Numbered from the stretch's first letter, positions 9,807 to 17,385 are shown. The stretch is 64,000 nucleotides of DNA from G963422745 sp965214285 (GCA_965214285.1 OZ243946.1:124001-188000), one strand, 5' to 3'. Numbers and translations: made by a program. Notes: generated by a model not told the origin, from the letters alone.

Positions 9807-11020
9807 CAGCGGTGCCCCCCGCCTTCGCCTTGCCCCGAGCCCCGGACCGCGCCGATGCCCGAGCCTCCGCCCGCACTCGCGCCTTGGGCCAACGCCACGG
9901 CCCGGCGTGCTGCGTCGAGCATGGTGGGCGCCATCATCAGCTTGTCGCCGAGCAGCGGCTCGAGGATCGCCCGGCCCTCCGCCGCGTTGGTGCCGTCGAG
10001 TCGCACCACGATCGGCGAGGAGATGTCGACGCGACCCATCGCCTCCACGATGCCGTTGGCGACCTCCTCGCCGCGGGTGATCCCGCCGAAGATGTTGATG
10101 AAGATGGCCGACACGTCGGCGTCGTTGTTGATCACGTCGAGCGCGCCCGCCATCACGTCCGCGTTGGCGCCGCCGCCGATGTCGAGGAAGTTGGCGGGCC
10201 GCCCGCCGACCTGGTTGACCACGTCGACGGTGCTCATGGCGAGGCCCGCGCCGTTGGCGATCACGCCCACCGTGCCGTCGAGCCCCACGTACTGCAGGCC
10301 CTTGGCGTGCGCTGCCGCCTCGCGTTCGTCGCGGGTCTGGGTCGCGTCGTAGCCGGCGTAGTCGGGGTGGCGGAACACGGCGTTGGCGTCCAGGGTGACC
10401 TTGGCGTCGAGCACGTGAATCCGACCGTCGCCGGTGAGCACCAGCGGGTTCACCTCCACCAGGTCGGCGTCGCCTTCGGTGTAGGCCCCATAGAGCTTGC
10501 AGAGCACGTCGACCGCTGCGGGCAGCGCCGCTTCGGGCAGCCCGGCGGCGCGAACCCAGTCCTCGCAGGCGGCGGCGTCGAGCCCGTCGACGGGGTCGAT
10601 CAGGATGCGGGCGATGGCGCCGGGGTTGCGCTCGGCGACCGTCTCGATCTCCACGCCCCCCTCGGCGGAGAGCATCCCGAGGTGCTTCTTGGCGGAGCGG
10701 TCCAGCGTGAAACTGGCGTAGTACTCCTCGGCGATGTCGCAGGCCTCCTCGATCCAGAGCCGCTCCACCACATGGCCGCTGATGTCGAGCCCCAGGATCG
10801 CCTCGGCGGCCGCTGCCACGGCGTCGAGGTCCGCAGCGAGCTTCACGCCGCCGGCCTTGCCGCGCCCGCCGGTGTGGACCTGCGCCTTGACCATCACCGG
10901 AGGCCCCAGGCGCTCGGCAGCGGCGACCGCCTCGTGCACCGTGAACGCCGCCTCGCCCGCGCTCACGGGCAGGCCGTAGGAGGCGAAGAACTCCTTGCCC
11001 TGATGTTCGAAGAGATCCAC
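9806..11020 (-). CDS. sucC: succinyl-CoA ligase, beta subunit
   Basis: A 404-residue ATP-grasp protein starting with the conserved MDLFEHQGKE-type N-terminus; the first codon is GTG at 11018-11020. A GGAAGG ribosome binding site lies about 9 bp upstream. ATP-grasp features include VMVKAQVHTGGRGKAGGV near residue 40, the EVNPLVLT segment near 210 and the C-terminal NGAGLAMSTVDVV and FLDIGGGA motifs. It provides the nucleotide-binding half of succinyl-CoA synthetase. The 42 bp to the divergent gene at 11063 must carry promoters for both directions. Confidence 0.96.
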   Translation of the reverse strand: MDLFEHQGKEFFASYGLPVSAGEAAFTVHEAVAAAERLGPPVMVKAQVHTGGRGKAGGVKLAADLDAVAAAAEAILGLDISGHVVERLWIEEACDIAEEYYASFTLDRSAKKHLGMLSAEGGVEIETVAERNPGAIARILIDPVDGLDAAACEDWVRAAGLPEAALPAAVDVLCKLYGAYTEGDADLVEVNPLVLTGDGRIHVLDAKVTLDANAVFRHPDYAGYDATQTRDEREAAAHAKGLQYVGLDGTVGVIANGAGLAMSTVDVVNQVGGRPANFLDIGGGANADVMAGALDVINNDADVSAIFINIFGGITRGEEVANGIVEAMGRVDISSPIVVRLDGTNAAEGRAILEPLLGDKLMMAPTMLDAARRAVALAQGASAGGGSGIGAVRGSGQGEGGGHR

Positions 11021-11050
11021 TCGGTCGTGCCTTCCGGTTCGAGCCCAGGG

Positions 11051-11056
11051 AATACT
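11051..11056 (+). promoter_or_regulatory. candidate shared -10 region between sucC and the 11063 gene
   Basis: The heptamer AATACTA reads AATACT on the plus strand, 6 nt before the ATG at 11063 (leaderless spacing). It reads TAGTAT on the minus strand, about 30 nt before the sucC GTG. Divergent transcription from overlapping -10 boxes is inferred; no clear -35 is seen on either side. Confidence 0.4.
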
Positions 11057-11062
11057 AGGCCC

Positions 11063-11689
11063 ATGCCCGTCGCCCCCGGCCCAGGATTTAGCGCCCGCAG
11101 TGCGCTGCTGTTCGGGTTCAGCGGGCTGATGATCGCCGTGGCGCTGGGGATCGGCGTGTTCTGGCTGGCCAACACCGGCGCTGAGGTGGAGTTCCGGCTC
11201 GGCGACAGCGACTTCGACGCCGGGCAGGTCGGGCGCATCTCCGCCGAGATCGCCGAGCGCGGGCCGATCCTGTACTCCGACGTGGCCGGCCACGACCGCG
11301 ACATCCTGCTCTCGCATTCGGGCGACGATCCCGCCGCGGGCTGGCTGGCCTTCGCGGCCCGTCCGGCGGGCGCGCCGCGTGACTGCTTCTTCCGCTGGGA
11401 CCCTCAGCGGGGGCTGTTCGAGCTCGTCCTGAGCGGTGCCGAGCCGGGCAACGGCACCGGGGCCTGCGGGGCGGTCACCATGGACGCCACGGGTCGCCTT
11501 TCCGGCGGCGGGACGATCGAGAGCTACCCGGTGACCGTCGACGCCGACGACAGCATCCGGGTGGACATCAACAACCCCCTTCCGCCCGACGGCCAAGCCC
11601 CTGATCAGCCCGCCGACGACACCACCGCGGTCGACCCGGCCGACACATCCGACACCACCACCGACACGACCACAAAGGACAGCCCATGA
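11063..11689 (+). CDS. hypothetical single-pass membrane protein
   Basis: A 208-residue protein with no family I recognise. One membrane helix lies at about residues 13-36 (ALLFGFSGLMIAVALGIGVF), followed by an extracellular-type domain with two Cys (DCFFRW and TGACGAV) that could form a disulphide. The tail is Asp/Thr/Pro-rich (TSDTTTDTTTKDSP). The segment GPILYSDVAGHDRDI loosely recalls small membrane-anchored redox-domain proteins of actinomycetes, but no iron or haem ligands are present. The ATG is 6 nt after a possible -10 box. Its stop overlaps the AlaX gene start (ATGA). Confidence 0.65.
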   Translation: MPVAPGPGFSARSALLFGFSGLMIAVALGIGVFWLANTGAEVEFRLGDSDFDAGQVGRISAEIAERGPILYSDVAGHDRDILLSHSGDDPAAGWLAFAARPAGAPRDCFFRWDPQRGLFELVLSGAEPGNGTGACGAVTMDATGRLSGGGTIESYPVTVDADDSIRVDINNPLPPDGQAPDQPADDTTAVDPADTSDTTTDTTTKDSP

Positions 11690-12408
11690 ACGCCACCGAC
11701 CGCCTCTACCTGCGGGACTCGCAGCTTCGCTCCTTCGATGCCGTCGTCACCGAGATCAGCAGCGACGGTGCCGTGGCGCTGGACCGCAGCGCCTTCTACC
11801 CCACCGGCGGCGGCCAGCCCCACGACACCGGCACGCTGAGCTGGGCCGGCGGCGAGGCCCAGGTCGTCGATGTGGCAGGCCGCGGGCCGCTGGTGCTGCA
11901 CCGCCTCGACGGCGATGCGCCCGAGCCCGGCGCCGAGGTGCGCGGCGAGCTCGACTGGGGGCGCCGCCATGCGCTGATGCGCACCCACACGGCGCTGCAC
12001 ATCCTGTGCGGGGTGATCTGGAACGAGTGGGGCGTGTCGGTCACCGGCGGCAACATGGAGCCGCTCAAGGCCCGCATGGACTTCGAGTTCGGCCCGCTGC
12101 CCGAGGGCTTCGCGGCCACCGTGAGCGATCTGGTCAACGCCGAGATTGCAGCGGACCGCCCGATCGAGGTGTCGTTCCTGCCGCGTGCGCAGGCCCTGGC
12201 CGACGACGACCTGATCCGCACCAAGGTGAACCTGATCCCCGAGTCGGTGACCGAGATCCGGGTGGTCGACATCGTGGGGCTCGACAAGCAGGCCGACGGC
12301 GGCACGCATGTGGCCCGCAGCTCCGAGGTGGGCCACTTCGAGGTGGTCAAGACCGAGTCCAAGGGCAAGGGCAACAAGCGCATCCGCATCGCCCTGTCCG
12401 ACGCCTGA
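11686..12408 (+). CDS. alanyl-tRNA editing protein (AlaX-like)
   Basis: A 240-residue free-standing homologue of the AlaRS editing domain, which hydrolyses Ser- or Gly-tRNA(Ala). FYPTGGGQPHDTG near residue 38 and the zinc motif HTALH near 103 are intact. The second zinc motif, normally CGGTH, reads DGGTH with Asp at position 204 and His at 208, so the expected Cys ligand is replaced. The domain is otherwise complete, and Asp can also bind zinc. The start overlaps the preceding stop. The C-terminus is lysine-rich (SKGKGNKRIRI), as in many AlaX proteins. Confidence 0.9.
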   Translation: MNATDRLYLRDSQLRSFDAVVTEISSDGAVALDRSAFYPTGGGQPHDTGTLSWAGGEAQVVDVAGRGPLVLHRLDGDAPEPGAEVRGELDWGRRHALMRTHTALHILCGVIWNEWGVSVTGGNMEPLKARMDFEFGPLPEGFAATVSDLVNAEIAADRPIEVSFLPRAQALADDDLIRTKVNLIPESVTEIRVVDIVGLDKQADGGTHVARSSEVGHFEVVKTESKGKGNKRIRIALSDA

Positions 12409-12485
12409 GCACCCAGCCCGCCCACGCCGATGCCCCGACCCGCCCTCGGGGTGCGAGCCTCTCGCCCTGCCGCTAGCGTGGCCGC

Positions 12486-12567
12486 ACCCCACCAGCAGGT
12501 GGGAGATACCCCGCCAGGGCGAGTAGCCCTGGCCCAACGGCCCCAGCTTCGGCTGGGGCTGTTTCTC
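12486..12567 (+). ncRNA. family A small RNA element, copy 1 (long form)
   Basis: A -10-like TAGCGT lies at 12474-12479. The predicted 82-nt RNA has three hairpins: CCCACC/GGTGGG; GCCAGGGC/GCCCTGGC with a GAGTA loop; and GCCCCAGC/GCTGGGGC with a UUCG tetraloop at 12540-12559, followed by TGTTTCTC, which resembles an intrinsic terminator. The outer pair of hairpin 2 is G-C here but C-G in the short copies. No coding frame is conserved among copies. Confidence 0.6.
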
Positions 12568-12611
12568 TTCCGCCAGTTGCATCAAGCAGACGCCCCGCTA
12601 CACTGACGGCG

Positions 12612-12674
12612 TACCACCCCAGGGCGAGTAGCCCTGGGCCAACGGCCCCAGCCTCCGGGCTGGGGCCGTTTCTC
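12612..12674 (+). ncRNA. family A small RNA element, copy 2 (short form)
   Basis: The promoter-like pair is TTGCAT near 12577, a 16-bp spacer and TACACT at 12599-12604. The predicted 63-nt RNA has CCCAGGGC/GCCCTGGG with loop GAGTA, the linker CCAACG, then GCCCCAGCC/GGCTGGGGC closed by a UCCG tetraloop (12645-12666) and CGTTTCTC. It lacks the first hairpin of the long copies. It ends 114 bp before the HTH gene at 12789. Confidence 0.62.
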
Positions 12675-12788
12675 GTCCGGGGCAGCCGCCCCACTCGAAC
12701 TCAGCCTGCGTCAGCCAAGGTTGAGCGTTGCGGGCCGGGCGTGGGGCCGCTTACCCTGAGCGTGAGCCCACGGAAAGGGCACGGAGTC

Positions 12789-13289
12789 ATGGAGACACGG
12801 ACAGAAGAACCGAAGCTGCTCCACTCCTCGACGACTCTGCCGCCCGGGGAGCCGCCGTGTGATCTGCTCGCGGTGCTGGGCGGCAGCGAGCCGGTGGTCG
12901 TCGTCGATTCCGATGGCGAGCATCTGAAGCTGCCTGACGAGGTCGCCGCTGTGCTCCGAGACGCTGTCACCGCGATGGCCTGCGGCAAGGCCGTGACCGT
13001 CGTGCCCCAGGAGCAGTGCCTCGACACCCAGGAAGCTGCCGACTTTCTCGACTGCCAGCATTCGACGGTGCTGCGGCTGCTCGATGAAGGCGAGATCCCC
13101 TGCAAGGAGATCGAACCTCCCCCCTACCGGGAGCACAGAGGCAACCGCCGCATCATGCTCGCCGATCTGCTCGATTTCCTAGAGCGTCAGGCAGTGCGGA
13201 CCCACGAGGGCCTGATCGAGTTGGTCAGAATCAGCGAGGATCACAATCTCTACGAACTGACGGCCGACGACCCTGGCCCTCTCCGCTGA
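12789..13289 (+). CDS. excisionase-type HTH DNA-binding protein (probable antitoxin/regulator)
   Basis: A 166-residue protein. Residues about 80-130 form a MerR/excisionase helix-turn-helix: LDTQEAADFLDCQHSTVLR, then the wing with EHRGNRRIMLADLLDFLE. Actinomycete proteins of this layout usually precede a PIN-domain toxin, and here the next frame (13299) is the N-terminal stub of such a toxin. The ATG at 12789 follows a GGAAAGGG purine stretch by about 10 bp. It probably binds DNA near its own promoter. Family A RNA copies lie on both sides of this gene. Confidence 0.75.
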   Translation: METRTEEPKLLHSSTTLPPGEPPCDLLAVLGGSEPVVVVDSDGEHLKLPDEVAAVLRDAVTAMACGKAVTVVPQEQCLDTQEAADFLDCQHSTVLRLLDEGEIPCKEIEPPPYREHRGNRRIMLADLLDFLERQAVRTHEGLIELVRISEDHNLYELTADDPGPLR

Positions 13290-13298
13290 GCAGCAGCT

Positions 13299-13400
13299 GT
13301 GCCCCCCGACAAGCGCAAGCCGCCTCTTGTCGTCCGCGACACCTGCGTGCTGTACCCGATGATCCTGCGCGACACCCTGCTCCGGCTTGCCGCGGCCTAG
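13299..13400 (+). pseudogene. PIN-domain toxin remnant (N-terminal stub)
   Basis: A GTG at 13299 opens a 33-residue frame that matches only the start of actinomycete PIN toxins: VVRDTCVLYPMILRDTLLRL, containing the first catalytic Asp. The TAG at 13398 ends it just where the domain normally continues, and no continuation is seen in any frame downstream. The remaining acidic residues of the RNase site are therefore lost. It begins 9 bp after the HTH gene, the normal place for the toxin of such a pair. A deletion that left an orphan antitoxin is the simplest reading. Confidence 0.65.
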
Positions 13401-13403
13401 CCC

Positions 13404-13428
13404 TGGACCCACGCCGCCGGTGGGTCCA
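13404..13428 (+). terminator. stem-loop after the PIN stub
   Basis: A perfect 9-bp stem TGGACCCAC/GTGGGTCCA encloses a 7-nt loop. No T-run follows, so this would be a weak or factor-assisted terminator, or a processing site. Confidence 0.4.
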
Positions 13429-13511
13429 CACACCTCGGCAAGACCTAGGCCAGCCAGACCAGGCACCGCTCACCGAGCAAGCGCGTCTCGCGCAGCCGCT
13501 AGAGTGAGATG

Positions 13512-13596
13512 TACCCCACCAGCAGGTGGGAGGTACCCCGCCAGGGCGAGTAGCCCTGGCCCAACGGCCCCAGCCTCCGGGCTGGGGCTGTTTCTC
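13512..13596 (+). ncRNA. family A small RNA element, copy 3 (long form)
   Basis: A -10-like TAGAGT lies at 13500-13505. The 85-nt RNA repeats the layout of copy 1: CCCACC/GGTGGG, GCCAGGGC/GCCCTGGC, then GCCCCAGCC/GGCTGGGGC with a UCCG loop (13567-13588) and TGTTTCTC. It points towards the end of the NYN gene, whose stop codon is only 10 bp further on, so it could act as that gene's convergent partner. Confidence 0.62.
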
Positions 13597-13606
13597 GTCC
13601 GGGCGA

Positions 13607-14227
13607 CTACGGGAGCCAGCCCCGCGGGGCGCGCAGGACCCTCCCGTCGGCGGCGGTCACGGGATTCGGGAGCCTCGCGGACCGGACTCGTGCGGTAGAG
13701 ATCGGGAACGCGGCATCTGCGACTCGCATGAGTTCTTCAGAGAAGCGCTCAGGCGGAAATGCAACGAGCACGCGTTTCTCCGGGAACCGGTCCTGCACGG
13801 ACTCGATGGCCGGAACAAGGTCGCCATCGCCAGAGACGACGATTGCGGCATCGAAGAGGTCGTCGTAAGCGTCGTCGAGCATGCGGACGGAGATGTTGAC
13901 GTCGGTCTTCTTCTCTTCGTTCCTTCTCCACCTGTTGCCGCACTTGTTGCAGAAGACCGGCTTCGAGAGGAAATGGCCGAAGTCGATCTCGATCTCTCCT
14001 CGTGCAAGCAGAGCGTCGATGTAGATCCTCTGCCGATCCGCCTTGTCTGGGTTGCCGCGGACTCGGGTCGTGAAGTAGCGCGTCTTCACCAGACGCTGAT
14101 GAGGCCTGATCAGGGAGCGACCCAACGCCGTCAGGTCGAGCCACCGCGCTAACCGGAGCCGTGCCTCGATCATGCCGTGGTACAAGTTGTACCCGTCGAC
14201 GTAAGCGATCACACGGTCTTGGGCCAT
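13607..14227 (-). CDS. NYN-domain (LabA/DUF88-like) ribonuclease
   Basis: A 206-residue PIN-like RNase. Acidic active-site residues are visible in YVDGYNLYH (Asp 11, Asn 14), DVNISVRMLDDAYDD and VVSGDGDLVPAI. A CNKCGNRW zinc-knuckle-like pair of Cys sits between them. Proteins of this type cut single-stranded or structured RNA and are common in defence and toxin contexts. The gene lies between family A RNA copies 3 and 4 and is transcribed towards copy 3. The ATG at 14225-14227 is the only good start. No antitoxin is adjacent, which makes the neighbouring RNAs candidate partners (inference). Confidence 0.85.
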   Translation of the reverse strand: MAQDRVIAYVDGYNLYHGMIEARLRLARWLDLTALGRSLIRPHQRLVKTRYFTTRVRGNPDKADRQRIYIDALLARGEIEIDFGHFLSKPVFCNKCGNRWRRNEEKKTDVNISVRMLDDAYDDLFDAAIVVSGDGDLVPAIESVQDRFPEKRVLVAFPPERFSEELMRVADAAFPISTARVRSARLPNPVTAADGRVLRAPRGWLP

Positions 14228-14278
14228 TCGGGGAAGGTACTTGCATGGATCGTGAAATCAGCCGCTAGAGTGGCACCT

Positions 14279-14356
14279 ACCCCACCGGAGTGTGGGGGTA
14301 CCCGCCAGGGTCAGCGCCCTGGCTAACGGCCCCAGCTTCGGCTGGGGCTGTTTCTC
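14279..14356 (+). ncRNA. family A small RNA element, copy 4 (long form)
   Basis: A TTGCAT -35-like hexamer lies at 14241-14246 and TAGAGT at 14266-14271. The first hairpin differs in sequence but keeps its pairing (CCCCAC/GTGGGG). The second is GCCAGGG/CCCTGGC with a U-G wobble next to the loop. The last is GCCCCAGC/GCTGGGGC with a UUCG loop at 14329-14348, followed by TGTTTCTC. It is divergent from the NYN gene. Confidence 0.62.
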
Positions 14357-14401
14357 GTCCGGGCACCTACGACGAGCAGACGCCCCGACTACACTCGGGA
14401 G

Positions 14402-14466
14402 CACCACCCCAGGGCGAGTAGCCCTGGGCCAACGGCCCCAGCCTCCGGGCTGGGGCTGTCTATTTC
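14402..14466 (+). ncRNA. family A small RNA element, copy 5 (short form)
   Basis: TACACT lies at 14390-14395. Hairpins are CCCAGGGC/GCCCTGGG and GCCCCAGCC/GGCTGGGGC with a UCCG loop (14435-14456), followed by TGTCTATTT. Copies 4 to 7 repeat with a period of about 104-109 bp, each with its own -10 box. Confidence 0.6.
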
Positions 14467-14511
14467 CCGGGGCAGCTGCAGCGGGCAGGCGTTCCGCCTA
14501 CACTGAGGGAG

Positions 14512-14574
14512 TACCACCCCAGGACGAGTAGCCCTGGGCCAACGGCCCCAGCCTCCGGGCTGGGGCTGTTTCTC
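14512..14574 (+). ncRNA. family A small RNA element, copy 6 (short form)
   Basis: CTGCAG at -35, a 17-bp spacer and TACACT at 14499-14504. The first stem has one A-C mismatch (CCCAGGAC/GCCCTGGG). The final stem and UCCG loop are intact and followed by TGTTTCTC. Confidence 0.58.
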
Positions 14575-14620
14575 GTCCGGGCACCTACGACGAGCAGACG
14601 CCCCGACTACACTCGGGAGC

Positions 14621-14684
14621 ACCACCCCAGGGTTAGCGCCCTGGCCGACGGCCCCAGCCTCCGGGCTGGGGCTGTCTATTTCCC
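14621..14684 (+). ncRNA. family A small RNA element, copy 7 (short form)
   Basis: TACACT lies at 14608-14613. The first stem is CCAGGG/CCCTGG with loop TTAGCG. The final stem GCCCCAGCC/GGCTGGGGC with a UCCG loop spans 14651-14672, then TGTCTATTT. It ends about 40 bp before the hemE -10 box and could insulate hemE from upstream transcription. Confidence 0.58.
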
Positions 14685-14723
14685 CCAGCGCCGGAGCCGG
14701 CCCAGGCCCCCGAGGCCCGCGGA

Positions 14724-14729
14724 TAGCGT
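14724..14729 (+). promoter_or_regulatory. hemE -10 box (TAGCGT), leaderless spacing
   Basis: TAGCGT ends 6 nt before the GTG at 14736, so transcription would begin at or next to the start codon. No ribosome binding site is present, which agrees with a leaderless mRNA. Confidence 0.5.
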
Positions 14730-14735
14730 GAGCGT

Positions 14736-15833
14736 GTGCCAGGGCGCTTCGACGACCACTGCTTCATCCGGGCCTGCCGCAGCCGGCCCCACGACCGGGT
14801 GCCGGTGTGGTTCATGCGCCAGGCCGGGCGCTCCCTGCCCGAGTACCGCGCACTGCGAGGCTCCGGCACGATCCTCGACACCATCGCCGATCCCGGCCTC
14901 AGCACCGAGATCACCCTGCAGCCGGTGCGCCGCCACGGCGTCGATGCCGCCATCCTGTTCTCCGACATCGTGGTGCCCGCCCACGCCGTCGGCTTCGGCA
15001 TCACCGTCACCCCCGGCGTCGGCCCCGAGGCGACCCGCCCGTTCCGCCACCGCCACGACCTCGACCGCCTGCGCCCGCTGCGCCCCGAGACCGACACGCC
15101 ATACGTGACCGAGACCGTGCGCAACCTCGCCGCCGAGCTGGAGGTGCCCCTCATCGGCTTCGCCGGGGCGCCGTTCACGGTGGCGTCGTATCTGATCGAG
15201 GGCCGCCCGTCGCGGGATCACGCAGCCGCCAAGTCGCTCATGCTCGGCGACGAGACGCTCTGGCATGCGCTGTGCGACCGGCTGGCCGATCTGGCCATCG
15301 CCTCGCTGGGCTCGCAGGTCGACAACGGCGCCGCGGCGATCCAGCTCTTCGACTCCTGGGCGGGGGCGCTGTCGCCCGAGCAGTACCGCCGCTACGCCGC
15401 CCCCCACAGTCGCAAGGTGATGGCGGCGCTGGCCCCCACCGGCGTGCCCCGCATCCACTTCGGCGTGGGCACCGGCGAGCTGCTGGCCGACATGGCCGCC
15501 GTGGGCGCCGAGGTTGTGGGCGTGGACTGGCGGGTGGCGCTGTCGGCGGCCCGCCGGCGGGTGGGGCCTGGCCGTGCGCTGCAGGGCAACCTCGATCCTG
15601 CGGCGGTTTGCGCCGGCAGCGAGGTGGCGCTGGCGGAGACCCGCCGGGTGCTCGCCGACAACGCCGGCCATCCCGGACACATCTTCAACCTCGGCCACGG
15701 CGTGCTGCCGCAGTCCGATCCCGAGGTGCTGACGCAGATCGTGCGCACGGTGCACGCCGAGGGCCAGGTCGCCAACAGCGCCGACGCCGCCGAAGCCGAC
15801 GGGCGGGCGGCGCAGGGCCGGGAACAGTGGTGA
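14736..15833 (+). CDS. hemE: uroporphyrinogen decarboxylase
   Basis: A 365-residue protein of normal length that converts uroporphyrinogen III to coproporphyrinogen III in haem synthesis. It shows the N-terminal signature PVWFMRQAGRSLPEYR near residue 23, ILFSDIVVPAHAVG near 78, GFAGAPFTVASYL near 143 and the C-terminal HIFNLGHGVLP near 312. The GTG start is set by the -10 box 6 nt upstream. The last 30 residues are a variable Ala/Glu-rich tail. The stop overlaps the next gene's start, coupling it to hemY. Confidence 0.96.
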   Translation: MPGRFDDHCFIRACRSRPHDRVPVWFMRQAGRSLPEYRALRGSGTILDTIADPGLSTEITLQPVRRHGVDAAILFSDIVVPAHAVGFGITVTPGVGPEATRPFRHRHDLDRLRPLRPETDTPYVTETVRNLAAELEVPLIGFAGAPFTVASYLIEGRPSRDHAAAKSLMLGDETLWHALCDRLADLAIASLGSQVDNGAAAIQLFDSWAGALSPEQYRRYAAPHSRKVMAALAPTGVPRIHFGVGTGELLADMAAVGAEVVGVDWRVALSAARRRVGPGRALQGNLDPAAVCAGSEVALAETRRVLADNAGHPGHIFNLGHGVLPQSDPEVLTQIVRTVHAEGQVANSADAAEADGRAAQGREQW

Positions 15834-17374
15834 GCCGCCCGGTCGTGGTTGTGGGCGGCGGGATCACCGGGCTGGCCGCCGCACACGAGCTGCAGAAGGC
15901 GGGCCGTGAATTCCTGGTGCTGGAGACGAGCCGACGCCTCGGCGGCAAGGTCCACACTCGGCCCGTGGGCAACTCCGGACTCGACTTCCCTGTCGACACC
16001 GCAGCCGACGGCTTCCTGGCCCGCGTGCCCGACGTGATCGAGCTCTGCCACGAGATCGGCCTCGGCGATGACCTGGTGGCCCCCGCCACAAACCAGGCCT
16101 TCATCTGGTCCGACTCCGCATTGCGGCCGATCCCGACCCCGTCGGTGCTGGGCGTGCCCCTCGAGGTCGATTCCCTCAAGGCCAGCGGGATCGTCAGCCC
16201 CGCAGGCGTGGCCGACTTCGCCGCCCGCATCGACTTCATCCATGCGCCCCTGCAGGGCGACGCCTCGGTGGGAGAGGTGCTGCGCCCACGGGTGGGCGAC
16301 GAAGTGTTCGAGCGGATCGTCGACCCGCTGCTCGGTGGCATCAACGCCGGCTGCGCGGATGAGCTCAGCATCGACACCGGCGCTGCAGTGCTGGCTCAGG
16401 CCGCACGCCGCGGCGGACCGTTTCGAGCCGCCCTGCTCGCTGGCCTTGCCGGCACGCCGTCCTCGTCGACTGACCCTCGCCGCTCCCACGCGCCCGAATC
16501 CCCCATTGCCGCACGGGCCAGGGCCGCTGAATCGTCACCCGCGCCCTCGGCGTCCGTTCCGCAGGCGATGCCGGCCGCGTCGCAGGCTCCGCCCGTCTTC
16601 AACGGCATCCGAGGCGGCACCGGCCGGCTCGTCCAGGCCCTGGCGGAGCGGCTCGGCAGCCGGGTCCGGCTCGGCGAGGCCGTCACCTCCCTGCTTCGGC
16701 CAGGGCCACGTGGGGGCTGGAAAGTCAGGATGAACAGAGGACGACGTTTCTCACCGCCAGACGAGATCGAAGCCGACGGCGTGATCCTGGCCGTCCCCGG
16801 CTGGACAGCCGCCGGACTAGTTGCACCATATGCCCCGGAAGGCGCTCGCCATCTCCACGGCCTCGAGTACAGCAACGTGCTGATGGCTACGTTTGTGGTC
16901 GATAGAGCGGCTATCGACCACCCCCTCGACGGTTCGGGTTTCCTGGTACCGCGCCACGAAAGATTGGGGATGCCGCCCTTCTACGATGGCGAGTTGTTGA
17001 TGACAGCCTGCTCGTGGACATCGTCAAAGTGGGCGCATTGCAACGACGGTACCCGCGTAGTCCTTCGGGTCTCCACACATGACGGCGAAGGCGACAACCT
17101 CGGCAACATGGAATCTCTGGGACCACTCCTCACCATGGACTTAAGGAAAACAATCGGCCTGCGCGGCGAGCCGGTTGTCCGTCTCTCACCGTGGCCGCGC
17201 TCACTCCCCCAGTACCGGCCCGGCCATCTCGACCGCTGCGACCAGCTAGACGCCGAGCTAGCCGCCAACGCACCGGGGCTCGTGGTCTGCGGCGCGGCGG
17301 CCCGCGGCCTGGGCCTGCCCGCCTGCATCCGCCAGGGCCGCGAAGCAGCCCGTCGGCTCGTCACCCAGCCATAG
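15830..17374 (+). CDS. hemY: protoporphyrinogen/coproporphyrinogen oxidase
   Basis: A 514-residue FAD-dependent oxidase of the HemG/HemY type; in actinomycetes this enzyme usually makes coproporphyrin III (CgoX role). The dinucleotide-binding motif VVVGGGITGLAAAHEL opens the protein, and GLPACIRQGREAARR closes the C-terminal FAD contact. Residues about 205-255 are an Ala/Pro/Ser-rich insertion not expected in the family. The GTG at 15830 overlaps the hemE stop (GTGA); the GTG one codon earlier is possible. Codon use becomes less GC-biased in the last third. Confidence 0.92.
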   Translation: MSRPVVVVGGGITGLAAAHELQKAGREFLVLETSRRLGGKVHTRPVGNSGLDFPVDTAADGFLARVPDVIELCHEIGLGDDLVAPATNQAFIWSDSALRPIPTPSVLGVPLEVDSLKASGIVSPAGVADFAARIDFIHAPLQGDASVGEVLRPRVGDEVFERIVDPLLGGINAGCADELSIDTGAAVLAQAARRGGPFRAALLAGLAGTPSSSTDPRRSHAPESPIAARARAAESSPAPSASVPQAMPAASQAPPVFNGIRGGTGRLVQALAERLGSRVRLGEAVTSLLRPGPRGGWKVRMNRGRRFSPPDEIEADGVILAVPGWTAAGLVAPYAPEGARHLHGLEYSNVLMATFVVDRAAIDHPLDGSGFLVPRHERLGMPPFYDGELLMTACSWTSSKWAHCNDGTRVVLRVSTHDGEGDNLGNMESLGPLLTMDLRKTIGLRGEPVVRLSPWPRSLPQYRPGHLDRCDQLDAELAANAPGLVVCGAAARGLGLPACIRQGREAARRLVTQP

Positions 17375-17385
17375 GATGAGCCGCC

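Noticed and set aside
11030..11055. tRNA T-arm-like GGTTCGAGCCC
   Set aside because: The flanking bases do not form a T stem, and no acceptor, D or anticodon arms are found; it is the sucC leader.
13401..13511. programmed frameshift continuing the PIN toxin
   Set aside because: None of the three forward frames after the TAG resembles the rest of a PIN domain, and no slippery sequence is present.
12486..14684. CRISPR or integron attC array
   Set aside because: Four units are tandem with no cassette genes between them, spacing elsewhere is irregular, each unit carries its own -10 box and terminator-like hairpin, and no integrase or cas gene is present.
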